Of a stretch of DNA of 64,000 bases, positions 12,341 through 24,700 are shown one piece after another. The stretch spans positions 361,812 through 425,811 of the forward strand of contig JADFTS010000040.1 of assembly GCA_015680905.1 (NCBI GenBank). Reading direction: 5' to 3'. Every line of letters starts with the position of its first letter. The stretch's first letter is position 1. The position numbers were made by a program, and so were the translations under genes. Source of the DNA: Coptis chinensis (Eukaryota > Streptophyta > Magnoliopsida > Ranunculales > Ranunculaceae). Below the pieces are notes generated by a model. It had not been told where the DNA came from and made no database searches. It saw only the letters and a program-made list of their open reading frames with translations.

Positions 12341-12631
12341 ACACTAGACTTTAAGCCTAAACCCTAAACCTCTACACACTAAACCCTAAATCCCTGTAAA
12401 CTAGACGCTAAGAATAAACTTTAAACCCCAATAGACTAGACCCTAAGTTTGAACCCTAAAAACCTCTAGACACTAAACCCTAAGTGCATAAACTCTAAAC
12501 CTCAAGACACCGAATCTTAAACCCTAAGTGCTAAGTGCATAAACCCTAAACCTCAAGATACCGAATTCTAAACCCCTATAAACTAGATCCTAAGCTTAAA
12601 CCCTAAACCTGTAGACACTAAACCCTAAACC
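12341..12631. repeat. Degenerate interstitial telomere-like repeat
   Basis: The plant telomere word CCCTAAA or its one-base variants recurs more than a dozen times, separated by AC-rich linkers such as CCTCTAGACACTA and GTGCATAAAC. The word and linker alternate with a loose period of about 32 bp, so this is a minisatellite built on the telomere word rather than a true telomere array. It lies between two arms of an imperfect inverted repeat (about 12270-12325 and 12785-12823, sharing CACCTG, TTGCATTTTAAAATG and its close match). Confidence 0.75.
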
Positions 12632-12823
12632 AACTTATTGTATTTCACAGTAGTTGGTCGGAACTACTAAATAATAAATTGCTGCATATCATTATGCATA
12701 TACATTTTGAAATGCATTAGTATTTTAAAATAAGTTTACTATGTTGGTGGTTTATATTTCTGTTGGTGGTTTATATTTGTGCATATGCATTTAAAAATGC
12801 AAAACAGGTGGTTATAATTGAAT

Positions 12824-13570
12824 GAGGCCGGATCTTCTCCACCCAAGTGGAAAACATTAGCCATTACACCTTACAAAATATTATTGACACGTGTCCCCTT
12901 ATTGAACACCTAAAGTAACGGTGTTATTTAAAACAAAAAAAAATCATTACAAAAATTAATTGTAATAAACATCAAAACATAACTTAATTATAATCAAGTC
13001 ATCAAAACACTAATTGTAATAAACATCAACAACTTTTGATTGATATTGATTTTCAATATTAGGTTGAAAATCAATTAAATTCCTTTCTACGTGATCAATT
13101 TGATCTTTACAAATTAGTAATTTGATGATTGGGTTTTGAGCTTTAATCATAATTTTGAATAATTTAATCTTTTTTACTTCAAGTTGAGTTTTAATCAGTT
13201 CTTTGGATTATTTTTTGAGTATTAATCAAATGCTGTGAAGTTATGTGATAATTTATGATTGTATTTTCGACTTTCATTTAAATCCAAATGTGGTTTTCTA
13301 TTTCAATAGAAAATTTGGCAATTTCATTGAAATAATAATAAGAATATTGTTTAAGAAGAGAGAACATTTTTTAAAACAAAACGGTGGAGATTTTTTTTTT
13401 TCCATTTTCCATTGAATTTTTCTTTTTTTTTAAGTGATTTTTTATTGATTTTGTTTTTTGGTTTTAAGTAACACCGTTACTTTGGGTGTTAAATAAGGGA
13501 CACATGTCAAAAATATTTTGTAAGGTGTAATAGCTAAAGTTTTCCACCCGGGTGGAGACGATCCGACCTC
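12824..13570. mobile_element. 747-bp Mutator-like MITE with about 120-bp terminal inverted repeats
   Basis: The left end begins GAGGCCGGATCTTCTCCACC. The right end, reverse-complemented, begins GAGGTCGGATCGTCTCCACC. The two ends stay alignable for about 120 bp through CCATTACACCTTACAAAAT or its variant and AAGTAACGGTGTTA. The perfect 9-bp direct repeat TAATTGAAT flanks it (12815-12823 and 13571-13579). Long inverted ends starting with G plus a 9-bp target duplication define a Mutator-like element. The interior is AT-rich and encodes no transposase, so it is non-autonomous. Confidence 0.9.
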
Positions 13571-13579
13571 TAATTGAAT

Positions 13580-14393
13580 TATATTTTTTTTTATGAAAAT
13601 ATTTAATTTGGTAGTTATGTAAGGGTAAAAAAGAAAATAAAATGATTACAAATCTCAATAATTAAATTGTCCACTTCCTAAAAATGTTGGTAGTTATAGA
13701 TAACACTTTTGAATCTTGTTTTTTTCCTTGTACAAGTAGTTTTCACTATATAAAAAAGGTAAGTAATAGTAAATTTATAAAATAATATTTCTCAATCTTA
13801 TAAGTGTACAAGGAAAAATAAGATTGATAAATTTTTTAAGTGTACAATCTTATATTTCTCAATCGATATTGTTTTCTCAATCTTATCAAACAAGATTGAT
13901 AAATTTATCAACACGTAAATTATTTTCACTCGATATTCTTTTTTGTTTTGAAAATTTTCTTGTTTTGTTACTTGTAGTTGTTGAATATCTCATCCTTTTT
14001 ATAATTGTTTTTCCAAATTGTTTTTCCATTTTCAATATATATATATATATATCCTAATTTTACCGATAAAAAAAACAAACAAACAAAAATTTCATTGAAA
14101 ATTATGGTTTCTAATATTTTCTTCCACTATTTCAGGTAGACTTGGCTGGCTACCAGATGGGACTTGCATGGAGACTACAGATTCACTTATGATCTCATGA
14201 CATTTCTATGACTATCTTAATTCTGATGTAATAATCTAGACTGATTTTGTTAATTTTCTATACTATTAGCACCTTCTGACTTGATATACCGTGTTTTCCT
14301 TGGTTTTTATTAATCATTAGGACCATATACATGTATTAGATTTGGGCATCCAACTCAAAACCATATGACTATGATTTTGTCATATTATTGCAA
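13580..14393. other. AT-rich spacer with short local repeats
   Basis: No gene is supported. Between 13740 and 13920 there are interleaved direct and inverted copies of the words AAGATTGATAAATTT, AAGTGTACAA and CTCAATCTTAT, typical of replication slippage. A short AT dinucleotide run lies at about 14035-14051. A TTTCAG acceptor-like site near 14136 precedes a short open stretch (about 14137-14200) that may be an old exon remnant of the carrier gene below, but I cannot identify it. Confidence 0.5.
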
Positions 14394-14693
14394 GATAGGA
14401 GCATTCGGGCTCCGCGTGCGCTAAGGGTGCTAAGGGAGCTGTTTCCTTATGTTTGCACAACTTTTGTAGCAATTGTGGCTTTACCTTTCGACTGTATTAA
14501 GAAAAGAAGGCAGCAAAGTTTGAAAATAAAGTTGACAACTAGACAGATAATACGGTTGATATACAAAGAGAAAGGTCTGAGGGGATTTTTCTTGGGCTTG
14601 AAGGCGTCTCTAATATATAATATGGGTACCGCCATTGTATTAGTATCCTTGTCAGGCAATAGTCAACAAGTTTTGATGTGTGTTGACTTGTAA
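14394..14693 (+). pseudogene. Mitochondrial carrier family C-terminal exon fragment 1
   Basis: The frame encodes one carrier repeat half: LFPYVCTTFVAIVALPFDCI followed by KKRRQQ, then IIRLIYKEKGLRGFFLGL and a last hydrophobic segment containing YNMGTAIVLVSL. The PFDCIKKRR box fits the carrier signature P-x-[DE]-x-x-[KR]-x-[KR], and EKGLRGFFLG fits the second conserved box. A full carrier has about 300 residues and three repeats; only the last repeat is here, with no upstream exons. A related fragment is at 49633-49948. Both fragments are followed within a few hundred bases by the AT-rich 432-bp repeat. Confidence 0.8.
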
Positions 14694-14983
14694 TAACTCG
14701 TAGCAATTCTAACTCTAATACTATAGGTTTTTAGTTCTTCAATAGTTTTAACTTGCTAATGTGATGACTCTGTAGTTTGTTCTATAATCTTTCGTGCCAT
14801 AAGACATGACCATAAAGTAAGCTGCTTTGTTTGTTTCCCTGAAAATGTGTTGGAACTCAATCTTCTCATAACCCTATCTCGTTATTTGGTCTCACACGGT
14901 AATGGCGTATTCCATATTTCCGACCAATCTCAAAGAATTTATTACGAATTGTTTCTTAAGACTTTCTTGGTTGATCACCTTTG

Positions 14984-15670
14984 TACAATATATAGTAAGC
15001 ACAAAAAACAAAAAACAAAAAATAAAAAATAAAAAATCTTCATTATGTCAAAGAAAAAATTATATTTAAATTGAGGTGTACGTAAAAGTTGTTTGTTAAG
15101 TAATCAATCACACCTAGATCGACCTGGTTGGGATTGTTGACCATAAGTATTTTGTTGTCGATAAAAAAAACAAAAAAAAAAAAAAAATCATTTGATGTGA
15201 GCCTATTATAGTTTGTAGGTGAATAAAGAGAAAAAAATGCGACATTAGACATTATGGGGTAGAAATCGAGCCAAGTATTAACATGTTTTCTGTACAAGTA
15301 TAAAATATTCAATTCACAAAGAACCTCAAAAATATTCAATGAGAACTATTATATATCATAAGTATTTAGTTTTTAACGAAACAATATATAGTAAAAAAAA
15401 AAAAAAAAAAAAAAAATCAATATGTCGAGGAAAAAATTATATTTAAATTGAGGTGTACGTAAAGGTTGTTTGTTAAGTAATCAATCACACCTAGATCGAC
15501 CTGGTTGGGATTGTTGACCATAAGTATTTTGTTGTCGATAAAAAAAACAAAAAAAAATTGTTTGATGTGCCGAGAAAAACAATACTAGATTTAAATTGGG
15601 GTGATAAGTAATCGATGTCTAGTAGGGAGCCTATTATAGTTTGTAGGTGAATAAAGAGGAAAATATATTT
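14984..15670. repeat. AT-rich repeat array, second copy (about two units)
   Basis: The anchor ACAATATATAGTA occurs at 14984 and 15380, 396 bp apart, with the same landmarks as the array at 1-1480. The first unit lacks part of the segment after the A-rich tract. Very long A runs occur at 15170-15190 and 15395-15415. This array starts about 290 bp beyond the carrier exon fragment and leads into the duplicated segment that also flanks the first array. Confidence 0.88.
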
Positions 15671-17110
15671 AAATTTGTGTCATACGTAAAAGTTAGTTGT
15701 TAAGTAATCAATTCAAACATAAGTGTGGTTGCGGTCTATTATATGCCATTAGTATTTAGTTTTCATCAAAATAATATCACTAAAAAAGTTTCGATATGTC
15801 GAGGAATTTTTTTATTTTTTTAATTGTGGGTGTAAAATATTGGTTATTATGTAATCAATCATATCTAGGCTTGACTAAGGCATCTATTGTAGAACATGAT
15901 TATTTAATTTTTATAACAAAAAAAAAATAGTAAAAAAAAAAACATCGTAGGCAACTCTAACTCGTAATACTATAGGTTAATTTTTGAGTACTCCACTAGT
16001 TTTAACTTACTAATGCGATGACTCCTGTCACTCTGTAAATCTACTTACTATTGTGATTATTTTTTTTGGTAATTACTTGTTATTGTGGCCAACTGTTTCG
16101 ACGATATTGGTTTCCATTTGATTTTAAGAATTAATATCTCTAACCATATTGATTGTGCCTAGGTCTTGCATGCAGCTAAATACCACTTTATCAGCTGAGA
16201 ACCCTTGGCGTCCATGTAATGTGTAACTTTAAAACATAGAAATTTCAAAATTACAATGTTAATGAAGGAATTATCAAGTGGTTTTTACCGAAAAAGATTA
16301 TCCTGTGGTCTCAATATATCTATAACACCCAAGAGGCTTACCTTTCAGCAGATGACTTGTGAATCCTCTGTATTGTTAAAACAATTATGGGTTAATGAGT
16401 ATTACCCCCACTAGATGAGCCAATTAAGATTTCTCTTCCACTAGATAGGAAATTAGGGTCTTCTCCCAAATACATACAAAAAAAACACGGTCAATCCAAA
16501 TTGATTTGTTTTTTTTTTTTTTGAGGGGGGAGGCCCTAATTTTCCCATCTAGTGGGAGGAAAATCATAATTGGCCCATCTAAGGGGTAATACTAGTTAAC
16601 CCAACAATATTATAAAAAATTGACCTAGTATAGTGTACTAAACCCCATATGATATTTTTTTAGTTTTTTTGAAATATTTAGAAGTTAGGCCAATCTCAAC
16701 CTCAACCTGTATTAATATTAGAATCTATTATATATAACTCCATTTGCATATATTGCAAATATTACATACAGACTTTCTACAAAAGGGCTAATACTGTAAT
16801 TTTTCCATCCCATAAGACTTGGGCATAAAGTCAGCTGTTTTGTTTGTTTCCCTGAAAATGTGTTGGAGCTCAATCTAACTCACAACCCATTATTTGGGTA
16901 ATTGGCTGGGTTTTCATTAAAATACACATAGCGAACAAGACCCATTATTCGGATTAGTGAGTCTGTATATTGTATATGAAAATCAATATATAGAACGCAA
17001 TGTTAGCGTGATAGATGGTAATTTATTTGGTATCAATACAGACCAATGAATGTTTTTCCACGTCGAGTCTTTAAAATTCTGATTAAGTCGAACTAGTAAG
17101 TTGGGTACGA
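15671..17110. repeat. Second copy of the segment upstream of RRP6L3
   Basis: This copy follows the order of 1440-2870: the tail of the AT-rich array, the ACTATAGGTT landmark, the 9-bp-TSD MITE, and the GTTTTTCCACGTCGAGTCTT landmark near 17050. It lacks about 40 bp that includes the ATG of the 75-codon ORF and stops at GTTGGGTACGAA. Instead of RRP6L3, it then leads into the 5' end of an ABC1K copy. Confidence 0.8.
16389..16602. mobile_element. Second copy of the small Mutator-like MITE
   Basis: This is the counterpart of the MITE at 2196-2392, in the same place within the duplicated segment. It begins GGGTTAATGAGTATTACCCC and ends with ACTAGTTAACCC. The left target repeat AACAATTAT is intact, but the right one has decayed to AACAATAT. 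It was therefore inherited through the segmental duplication and is not an independent insertion. Confidence 0.8.
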
Positions 17111-17503
17111 ACAATAAGTTAAACGAATTTAAAGGCAAAACCTTAATTCCAAAACTCATAGATAAAAGCCTCACTGCGTTTAAACTCTAGTTTATCTTTT
17201 TTGTTTTTTTATTTGAATTACCAGAATGGCATAAGTTTTCGTAAATTAACAGTAAGTATATTATTTCTGGGTAATAAGTAATATTAAGTATGAATTTTAT
17301 TTGGTTCTCTTACATGAATGAATCAGTTGGTTGTAATCAGTTGAAGTTAGTTTATATCACTACTTGTTATTTTTTCATAGGGTCATGATTATTATCGTAA
17401 AAGAAGTATATTATGTGTTAGTTTCGATGAAGAATGAATTTCTAATGTGGTAAAGATATCTACAGGACTGTGGCGTAACAACTATTTGTTTTTCCTTTGC
17501 AGA

Positions 17504-17902
17504 ATGTCTTTTTTTAGGAATTTGGTGATGCTGCGTAATAAGGCAGCAACAACTGGGAATCTATACGCTGCCCGAAATTTTTCCTCTCATCTCCAACCCG
17601 TTAACACTGCTTTGACAATCACGAAAAATCGTTCTAAGTTTCCATGGAAGATGCAGACGCGCTCTCTTATGGAGGCAGCAGCAGGAGGTTTTTTAGGAGG
17701 AAAAGTTTACTGGTATCCCTTCTTGAGGTCTCCGACTGCCATGTTGGGCTACACAGCTGTGGCTGGAGGAGGTCTAGCCTGGACATGGATGGGAGAAGGA
17801 GGTGTCCCGCAGCATTTCCATACTAATGGGGACTATAAGCTTGCAAAAATGTTTGGGAGGGATTTCTACTTAACCTCCTCCCTCATATCAACATATATAT
17901 AG
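17504..17902 (+). pseudogene. ABC1K 5' exon, truncated tandem copy
   Basis: The 5' flank from about 17170, the acceptor-like TTTGCAG|A just before the ATG, and the first 120 or so codons match the ABC1K gene at 21724. The start MSFFRNLVMLRNKA is identical. Differences include a five-residue insertion (YPFLR) after VYW. Homology ends at FYLTS, after which the frame runs into unrelated sequence and a TAG at 17900. Everything from the KxGQ motif onward is missing. Matching intron and exon 4 remnants reappear at about 20600-21180, so this copy was split by about 2.7 kb of other sequence. Confidence 0.88.
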
Positions 17903-18923
17903 GGGAGCCATCCGTATTAAGCTTGCAAATGTCTCCAATAGGCTTGATCCACGTGCATTTCTTATAGCCTACCTCTCTGTATTCAACTATGATTCTCAGT
18001 CTACTCAGAAGAACTCTTGTATCTTACTGCATTCTTCACTGTGACTAATTTCTCTTGCAAGTATCTTTTCATATCCTCTAGTAATCGATCTCTCACCTTG
18101 CTTATGCCAAGGTTGTTTAGTGTTGCGAAACCTTTGGAAGTTTCTCTCAGTCCAGAGTCCAAATGTGACTGATGGTAACACATACATATGCTTTCAAAAT
18201 TTCTGCTTCCAAGTTTGTTCCTAAGATTTTAAAACGCGAAAAGCAGCTTAATCTAATACACTAATAATACAGCTAGGATCTATATATGGAAATACAGATC
18301 CACTAATAATACACTAATAATACAGCTTAATCAATTTTGAGTCCCTGATCTAAAAACTGGGAATTACAAAAATCAGCTTGAATTTTGGGTGTTGACCAAC
18401 CTTTGTGCACTCTTCACACCTGTTCGGTTAGATTATCGTCCAGGTGAGTGGGGAAGTTGAGGCAATCCTGCCCTTGGATGATAGAAGTCTGACATAAAAT
18501 ATACGTGGGCATTGTTGTTTTTGTTTCCTCGACAAAAATGAAACAGCTCCACACCAGCACAAAAATTTATGGAAACAGAGAATCTACTACAGATGCTAAA
18601 CCCTATAGCTTAATTCTTCAGCAAGTTAAGCATAGTAGCATACTACACAAAAGCAAGTTAAGCAGAATGGCAGCAAAAGGTCGGGAACCAGCGTCTGGTA
18701 GATTGACAAGCTTAGAAATCACGTTGTTTGGACAGTGAAATCACTTTTTTAACAGAGCACTGAACAGTATATCTGCATATATGATATATCACATTCCATA
18801 ATGTTAAACAGAATATAAATCAACAAAATCAGTATGCCCTGCTTAGTTCACTAGCCACAAATTGAATAGAGATTAAAAGTAATCCCCGATACAAATTATA
18901 GAAAAACTATTGAAATCGCATTA

Positions 18924-19045
18924 CCCCCCTGGTTAGGAAAGAAAAACCTTGAAGCAAAGTTTTACTCCCCTGCTTAGGAAAGAAAAATCCTGAAGGAAAG
19001 TTTTAAACCCCTGCTTAGGAGACAAATCCTGAAGTAAAATTTAAT
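18924..19045. repeat. Three-copy tandem repeat, about 52 bp
   Basis: The units share CCCTGCTTAGGA, AAATCCTGAAG and AAAGTTTTA, with substitutions and small indels between copies. The spacing is direct with no unique spacers, so it is not a CRISPR-like array. Function unknown. Confidence 0.75.
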
Positions 19046-19946
19046 CCTTCCCATGATTCTCCAATTTTGCTTTATAAAATATACCGTAGCTATTAAAGTA
19101 GAATCCAAAACTCCTTGTTCAACGATATACTATTTCTCAACAGAATGGTTTTCTCTGTAGGATTATAATCACTTGAGCAGAAACATAATGCCAACCTAAA
19201 GAATCATATGAAAACTTGACCACATTCCACATTCCACATTCCACATAACCACATTCCACATTCATAGTTTCCAGTAACAAACTAACAAATAAGATATACT
19301 CTCTCAGCAGATGGTTTTCCTTCTTGGGAAGTTATATCACTTAAGCAGAAACACAATGCCAACCTAAGGAGCAGAAACATACAATATTTTTATAAATGCG
19401 CTATTTTTAAAATTTTCAAATTCATACGAAAACTCAACATTCCACATTCATATTTCATAGTTCCAACTTTCCGATTCCCTCCAATACCACCAACCAATAT
19501 GATCAGAAGATCATAACACAAAATCAGGAACGGAAGATTGACAACAAAAACGGCACAGGTGGAGAGGAAGGAGACACGTTTTGGATTTGTTGGAAGGAGG
19601 AAAATGGCATACAAATGACTTCAACTAAACGAACATGGTGAGATCTATATAAAATATGAAGGCGGTTTGTGTTCCCATTAAAGACAAAAAGAAGCCATCG
19701 AATCCCCCTTGCTTTCATGCATCTAAGCTCGCCAATTTTCATTATCAACAAGAACATGAATTGAAAGCCTTCTCAACAAAACACGAGTCATATATCTGTG
19801 AGGAAGGGAATCACTAAGAACAGAATCACAAGATTTTTTATTGTAAAAAATAAAGAAATATGTAACTCCATTTTGTTTTAAGATTAAATGACAATTAATC
19901 CACAACCTAAAACTCCTTACAACTGTTACCCTCAGGCAATCACCAA

Positions 19947-20066
19947 TTCTTTCAAATAAGTGAATGACACAACTATTGAACAGCTTCAACATATACAGGA
20001 TGCCACTTCTTTCAAATAAGTGAATGACACAACTATTGAACAGCTTCAACATATATGGGATGCCAA
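19947..20066. repeat. Two-copy tandem repeat, exact 60-bp period
   Basis: TTCTTTCAAATAAGTGAATG begins at 19947 and again at 20007. The two 60-bp copies differ at only a few positions near GATGCC, so this is a young duplication. Confidence 0.9.
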
Positions 20067-20599
20067 AGGCATGTGCACAGATTGTAAAGTTTGCCCTGTA
20101 TAATGATTTTACAAGTGCCATACGCCAGACGTGTGGAGTGCCAAGTCATATACAATGAGCCACTACAGGCCCAAGGAGTGGTTCCATGTTTGTTTGGCGA
20201 TGTCACTTTTCTGGAAATGTTGCTAAACACGTGGAGTGTAGCGAAGTTTAATCCCAGAGGAATTTGGAAATTAAGAACGTAACTGAATGATATGACGGAT
20301 GAAGTGCCATTAAGGCAAGAAAAATGGAAGAACGTAACTGAATTAATGATATGACCTATGAAGTGTCATTAGGCAAGAAAAATCGTTACAAGTTTGTTGG
20401 ATTTTGTTGGGAGTGTCGTGGCACATGCAATAATATAGAAAACCTAATGTGAAAAGAGAATGGTATACAGCACCATAATCTATGTAGTGTAAGCCTGAGG
20501 AGAACCTCATAGACATGTGGCTAATTAACCGAAAGCATTTAAGCATATACACTTATTATGTTCAGAAATTCCTAATCTGTCTTGAATGGTTAGTTAGGA

Positions 20600-21180
20600 C
20601 ATCCGTTTGTTAACTTCCTTGTTTTGTCCCTAGGAAACTTCATAAACTGATCAAGGACTGGTCACTTTTCTCCATTGTCCTTGGTATCAACTGTTTCCTG
20701 CAATCCCTACTTAAGAATTCCATTAGCCAGGACTTTAATTGTCTCAATCAGCTTCCATACTTTGTCTTTCTCTTCTTCAACGTTTCTATACGTATCTAGT
20801 GGATCTTTACCTTCATGGTTTCTTAGTGTAAAAATGCTAGTGTAAAATTTTGGTTCTTAGTTCTTTGTTGTTCCCTTATTAGTTCCCTGTCATAGATGTT
20901 TGTTGAGGATTATGCATGTCTGTTACCTGTCATCTATCATTGGATTCTTCTGATTAATATGCTGGTAATTAGGATGTGAACGAGTCCTAACATGGTAATT
21001 AGGATGTCATCTATCATTGGATTCAATTTTCCGTGGTCCTAGCATGTACGTGTATACACACATGATAATGTTTTTCAATATATTTTCAAGCAAATTTAGA
21101 AATAGGCACAAACTCCTACAATTTTCCCTCAGGTAAGAGTTAACTTTTTTGCAGGGTTGGCAACTGATTGTTATATGAAG
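20600..21180 (+). pseudogene. ABC1K intron and 3' exon remnants of the broken copy
   Basis: From GGAAACTTCATAAACTGATC onward the sequence follows intron 2 of the ABC1K gene (24170-24520), including ACTGTTT, TTCAACGTTTCTA, GTGGATCTTTA and the region before exon 3. Only a degraded start of exon 3 (GGATGTGAACGAGTCC) remains. The exon 4 acceptor TTTTTTGCAG|GGTTGGCA is present at about 21145-21165 and ends after ATTGTTATATGAAG. Together with 17504-17902 it represents one duplicated ABC1K gene that lost most of its coding sequence. Confidence 0.75.
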
Positions 21181-21723
21181 AAGTTAACTAACGGATAAAA
21201 AGAGATCCGTCCGTGCATTTTTTTAAAATAAAATATGGAATTGAAAATAGGGGAAACAATTAAAATATTTGGTAGCCGTGGAAACCCTAGTGTTGAAGTG
21301 GACCTTATTCTTTCTGATATGGAACTCCAATTAAAATATGCAGGTTATTCCGAGTTCTGACCTTATTACAGTTTACCAAAACAGATGAGAATAAAAAACC
21401 ACCTGTAGGTAAAAGCCTCACTGCGTTTAAACTCTAGTTTCGCTTTTTTGTTTTTTTAATTTGAATGGCATAAGTTTTCGTAAATTAAAAGTATATTATT
21501 TCTGGGTAATAAGTAGTATTAAGTATGAATTTTATTTGGTTCTCTTACATGAATGAATCAGTTGGTTGTAATCAATTGAAGTTAGATTATATTTTCATAT
21601 TGTCATGATTATTATCGTAAAAGAAGTATATTATGTGTTAGTTTCGATGAAGAATGAATTTCTAATGTGGTAAAGATATCTACAGGACTGTGGCGTAACA
21701 ACTATTTGTTTTTCCTTTGCAGA

Positions 21724-24700
21724 ATGTCTTTTTTTAGGAATTTGGTGATGCTGCGTAATAAGGCAGCAACAACTGGGAATCTATACGCTGCCCGAAATTT
21801 TTCCTCTCATCTCCAACCCGTTAACACTGCTTTGACAATCACGAAAAATCTTTCTGAGTTTCCATGGAAGATGCAGACGCGCTCTCTTATGGAGGCAGCA
21901 GCAGGAGGTTTAAAAGGAGGAAAATTTTACTGGTCTCCGACTGCCATGTTGGGCTACACAGCTGTGGCTGGAGGAGGTCTAGCCTGGACATGGATGGGAG
22001 AAGGGGGTGTCCCGCAGCATTTCCATACTAATGGGGACTATAAGCTTGCAAAAATGTTTGGGAGGGATTTCTACTTAACCTCCTTGCTGTATTCAGTTTT
22101 AGATGGTCTTAAAATGCTTGCTAGAGCTATTTACCTCTCCATTTTGTTTACACCAGTGATAGCAATGCCGCTGTTTGCACATTATTTTGGTCCTCAATAC
22201 AGGGAAAAGTGGCTTCACTTTGTGTATGTTGCTTTGGAGAAAGCAGGGCCTGCATTCATTAAATGGGGTCAATGGGCAGCGACAAGACGAGATCTCTTCC
22301 CTAGTGATCTATGCAATGAGCTTTCAAAACTTCAAACTATTAAACCGCTGGAGCATAGTTTTGAATACACTAAAGAAACTGTTGAAAAGGCATTTGGGCG
22401 TAACCTTCTTGACATTTTTGTTGATTTTGAAGAGGCACCTGTAGGAACTGGACATCTAACCCAAGTGCATCGAGCTACTTTAAGATGTGATAATCCAGAC
22501 AAAGAAGAAAAGATCCGTGTGGTCGCTGTAAAAATTAGGCATCCTGGTGTTAAAGAATCACTTGAGAGGGATTTATCGATTGTTCGCTTTTTCTCCAAAC
22601 TTTTGAGTTTGATAATCCCTACTACTAAATTTAAGTGGTCGAGGTTTGATGAAAATTTAGAAGAGTTTGCAGTTTTCATGGGTTCTCAAGTTGATCTTAC
22701 CAGGAAAGCTGTGCTTTTGAGCTGTTTCAATCGTATTCTGACGTATAGTGTGAGCAAATGGTGGTATTTGGCTTGCCCTGAGCCTCTTTATCCTTTGGTT
22801 CATCCTGAGGTCTTGGTGGAGACTTTTGAGGAAGGGGTAAGTGTTGCACGCATTATACAGGGTGATGGCAATCTGAATCCAAGTCGTAAAGTGAGGGATA
22901 ATATTGTTCGCGATGGGACACATGCAAGTTTGAACATGTTGCTGGTACACTATACTTATACTATACTCTGAATTAGTTGTACATACGCATCTTATTATTT
23001 TATTGTGTCAAATATATCAATTGGCATGATTTAATATTCTTCTTCACCTAACAATGAACAAGGAGTGGGGTTTAGCAAAACATCTAAGCTTCTAGATAGT
23101 TTCCTATTTCTGACCTTAAAAAATTCGTATACTGTATATATTGAAATCACCCTGAAACTATAGGACTACAATGAAGGGGCAGATACACGAAAAGTGTGTT
23201 GAACTAGTTACCACATTTCTATGTTCCTAGATCACAACATTTATGCATAATTTGCAAGTAACAAATTTGGAGCTTCACGTTGATGATGCATTTAATTTAG
23301 GAGATGCAAATAGTTTTTATTTATGTGTGTTGCTCTCTTAAGGCTGTCTGTTGCTAAAAATATCTCTATATATTTATTTTTACAGAATGACAGGTTTGTC
23401 AATACAGACATGAGTCCTAGAAACATCCTCGTTTCGTTAGATGGGGAAAAGCCTCATTTTGTCATCCTTGACATAGGCATGACAGCTAGGATTTCAAGGT
23501 CTGACGTGGATAATGTAACGCACATCCTCCAGGCTGTTGGCCGACGGGATGGCCGCACTGCTGCAGAAAAAATGCTGCAAATGTCAGAGAAACAGGAGTG
23601 CCCCTGTCCTGATGCCTTCATTGAGGTATGATTATTCATTATAGCTTGGGTTAAATTGTGCCAAGTAATAGACTGTGTAGCTATTTTACACTGAAAGATT
23701 TCTGTGCCTCCACTTGTGGTGTTTGCTGTTATGTGAACCTTTAGCTAATCTGTTGTTTCTTAACTGATTTAAAGTTGAATTAATGGCGTATATTTAGAAA
23801 TTATTTTACTGAACTTATTTAGCCATGATCCTTCGTTCAATAGAATGTTGAAATACATTGATGAGAGTCAAAGGAATATAGGGAAGAGAGACTTCTTTGA
23901 ATGATACTAAAGTGTAAAACATTATGTGATACAATTGTGAACATGAGAAAAAGATGCTTGACCACCTTTGTTTGCCGGAGCATCTCCCTTGTTCTTGTTA
24001 TGATTGACGTCAGAGGAAATAGCAATTCCCTCTGCAGGTTAATAAATCTTATCAACCAAAGTATTGGTTATATTGTTCGTAATGAAATTTTGACATGCAA
24101 TTTTTTTTTCCCGTCATTTTTCCATTGTACTTTAATGTATAACTAATTTGTCTTGAATAACCGAGTAAGACTAACTTCGTAAACGGATCAAGGATTGGTG
24201 ACTTTCCTTTATTGTCCTTAGTATCAACTGTTTTTAATTTTGTCTTTCCGTACTTAGGTGATTCAGTGGCTAGGAGTTTAATTGAGACTCAGTCAGCTTT
24301 CACACTTCGCCTCTTTGTTCAACGTTTCTATGTGTATCTCCTGGATCTTTATTATCAAGCTCTCTTGGAAACATAAAACTGTGTATCCTGGTGTACATTT
24401 TGCTTCTTATTTTTTTGTTTTTCCCTAATTAGTGCCATATCCGAGATGCGTGTTGAAGTTATTCATTTCTGTAAGCTGTCATGTATCCTTAGATCTGTCT
24501 AATTATTTTGCTGTTTATTAGGATATGAGTGAGTCATTTACTCTATGGGACACTACCGGAGCTCTTGCACGTCCGACAGAGTTCTTGCAGCGCCTGCTTG
24601 AGAAAGCTCGGGACTATGACGTGAATATCAATGACAGTGCTTGCTCTGCGATAAGACATTATCTGGATCTCGAGGTATCTTGCTCTTGTCCCAGTGGCCT

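Larger units (their letters stand above)
17903..20590. other. Sequence separating the two halves of the broken ABC1K copy
   Basis: No gene is supported on either strand. Three tandem patterns are visible: three copies of a unit of about 52 bp containing CCTGCTTAGGAAAGAAAAA (18924-19045), CATTCCA runs near 19220-19260, and two 60-bp units (19947-20066). A pair of about 58-bp units with AAGAACGTAACTGAAT lies at about 20271-20390. I see no transposon ends that would explain the insertion. Confidence 0.5.

Noticed and set aside
12341-12631. True chromosome end or intact telomere array
   Set aside because: The CCCTAAA words are degenerate, separated by linkers, and followed by more than 50 kb of genic sequence.
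18924-19045. CRISPR-like spaced repeats
   Set aside because: The copies are contiguous, imperfect and without unique spacers, and the genome is a plant's.
19390-20230. Overlapping minus-strand ORFs of up to 132 codons
   Set aside because: The longest includes the 60-bp tandem repeat translated twice; no domain, and frames overlap each other.
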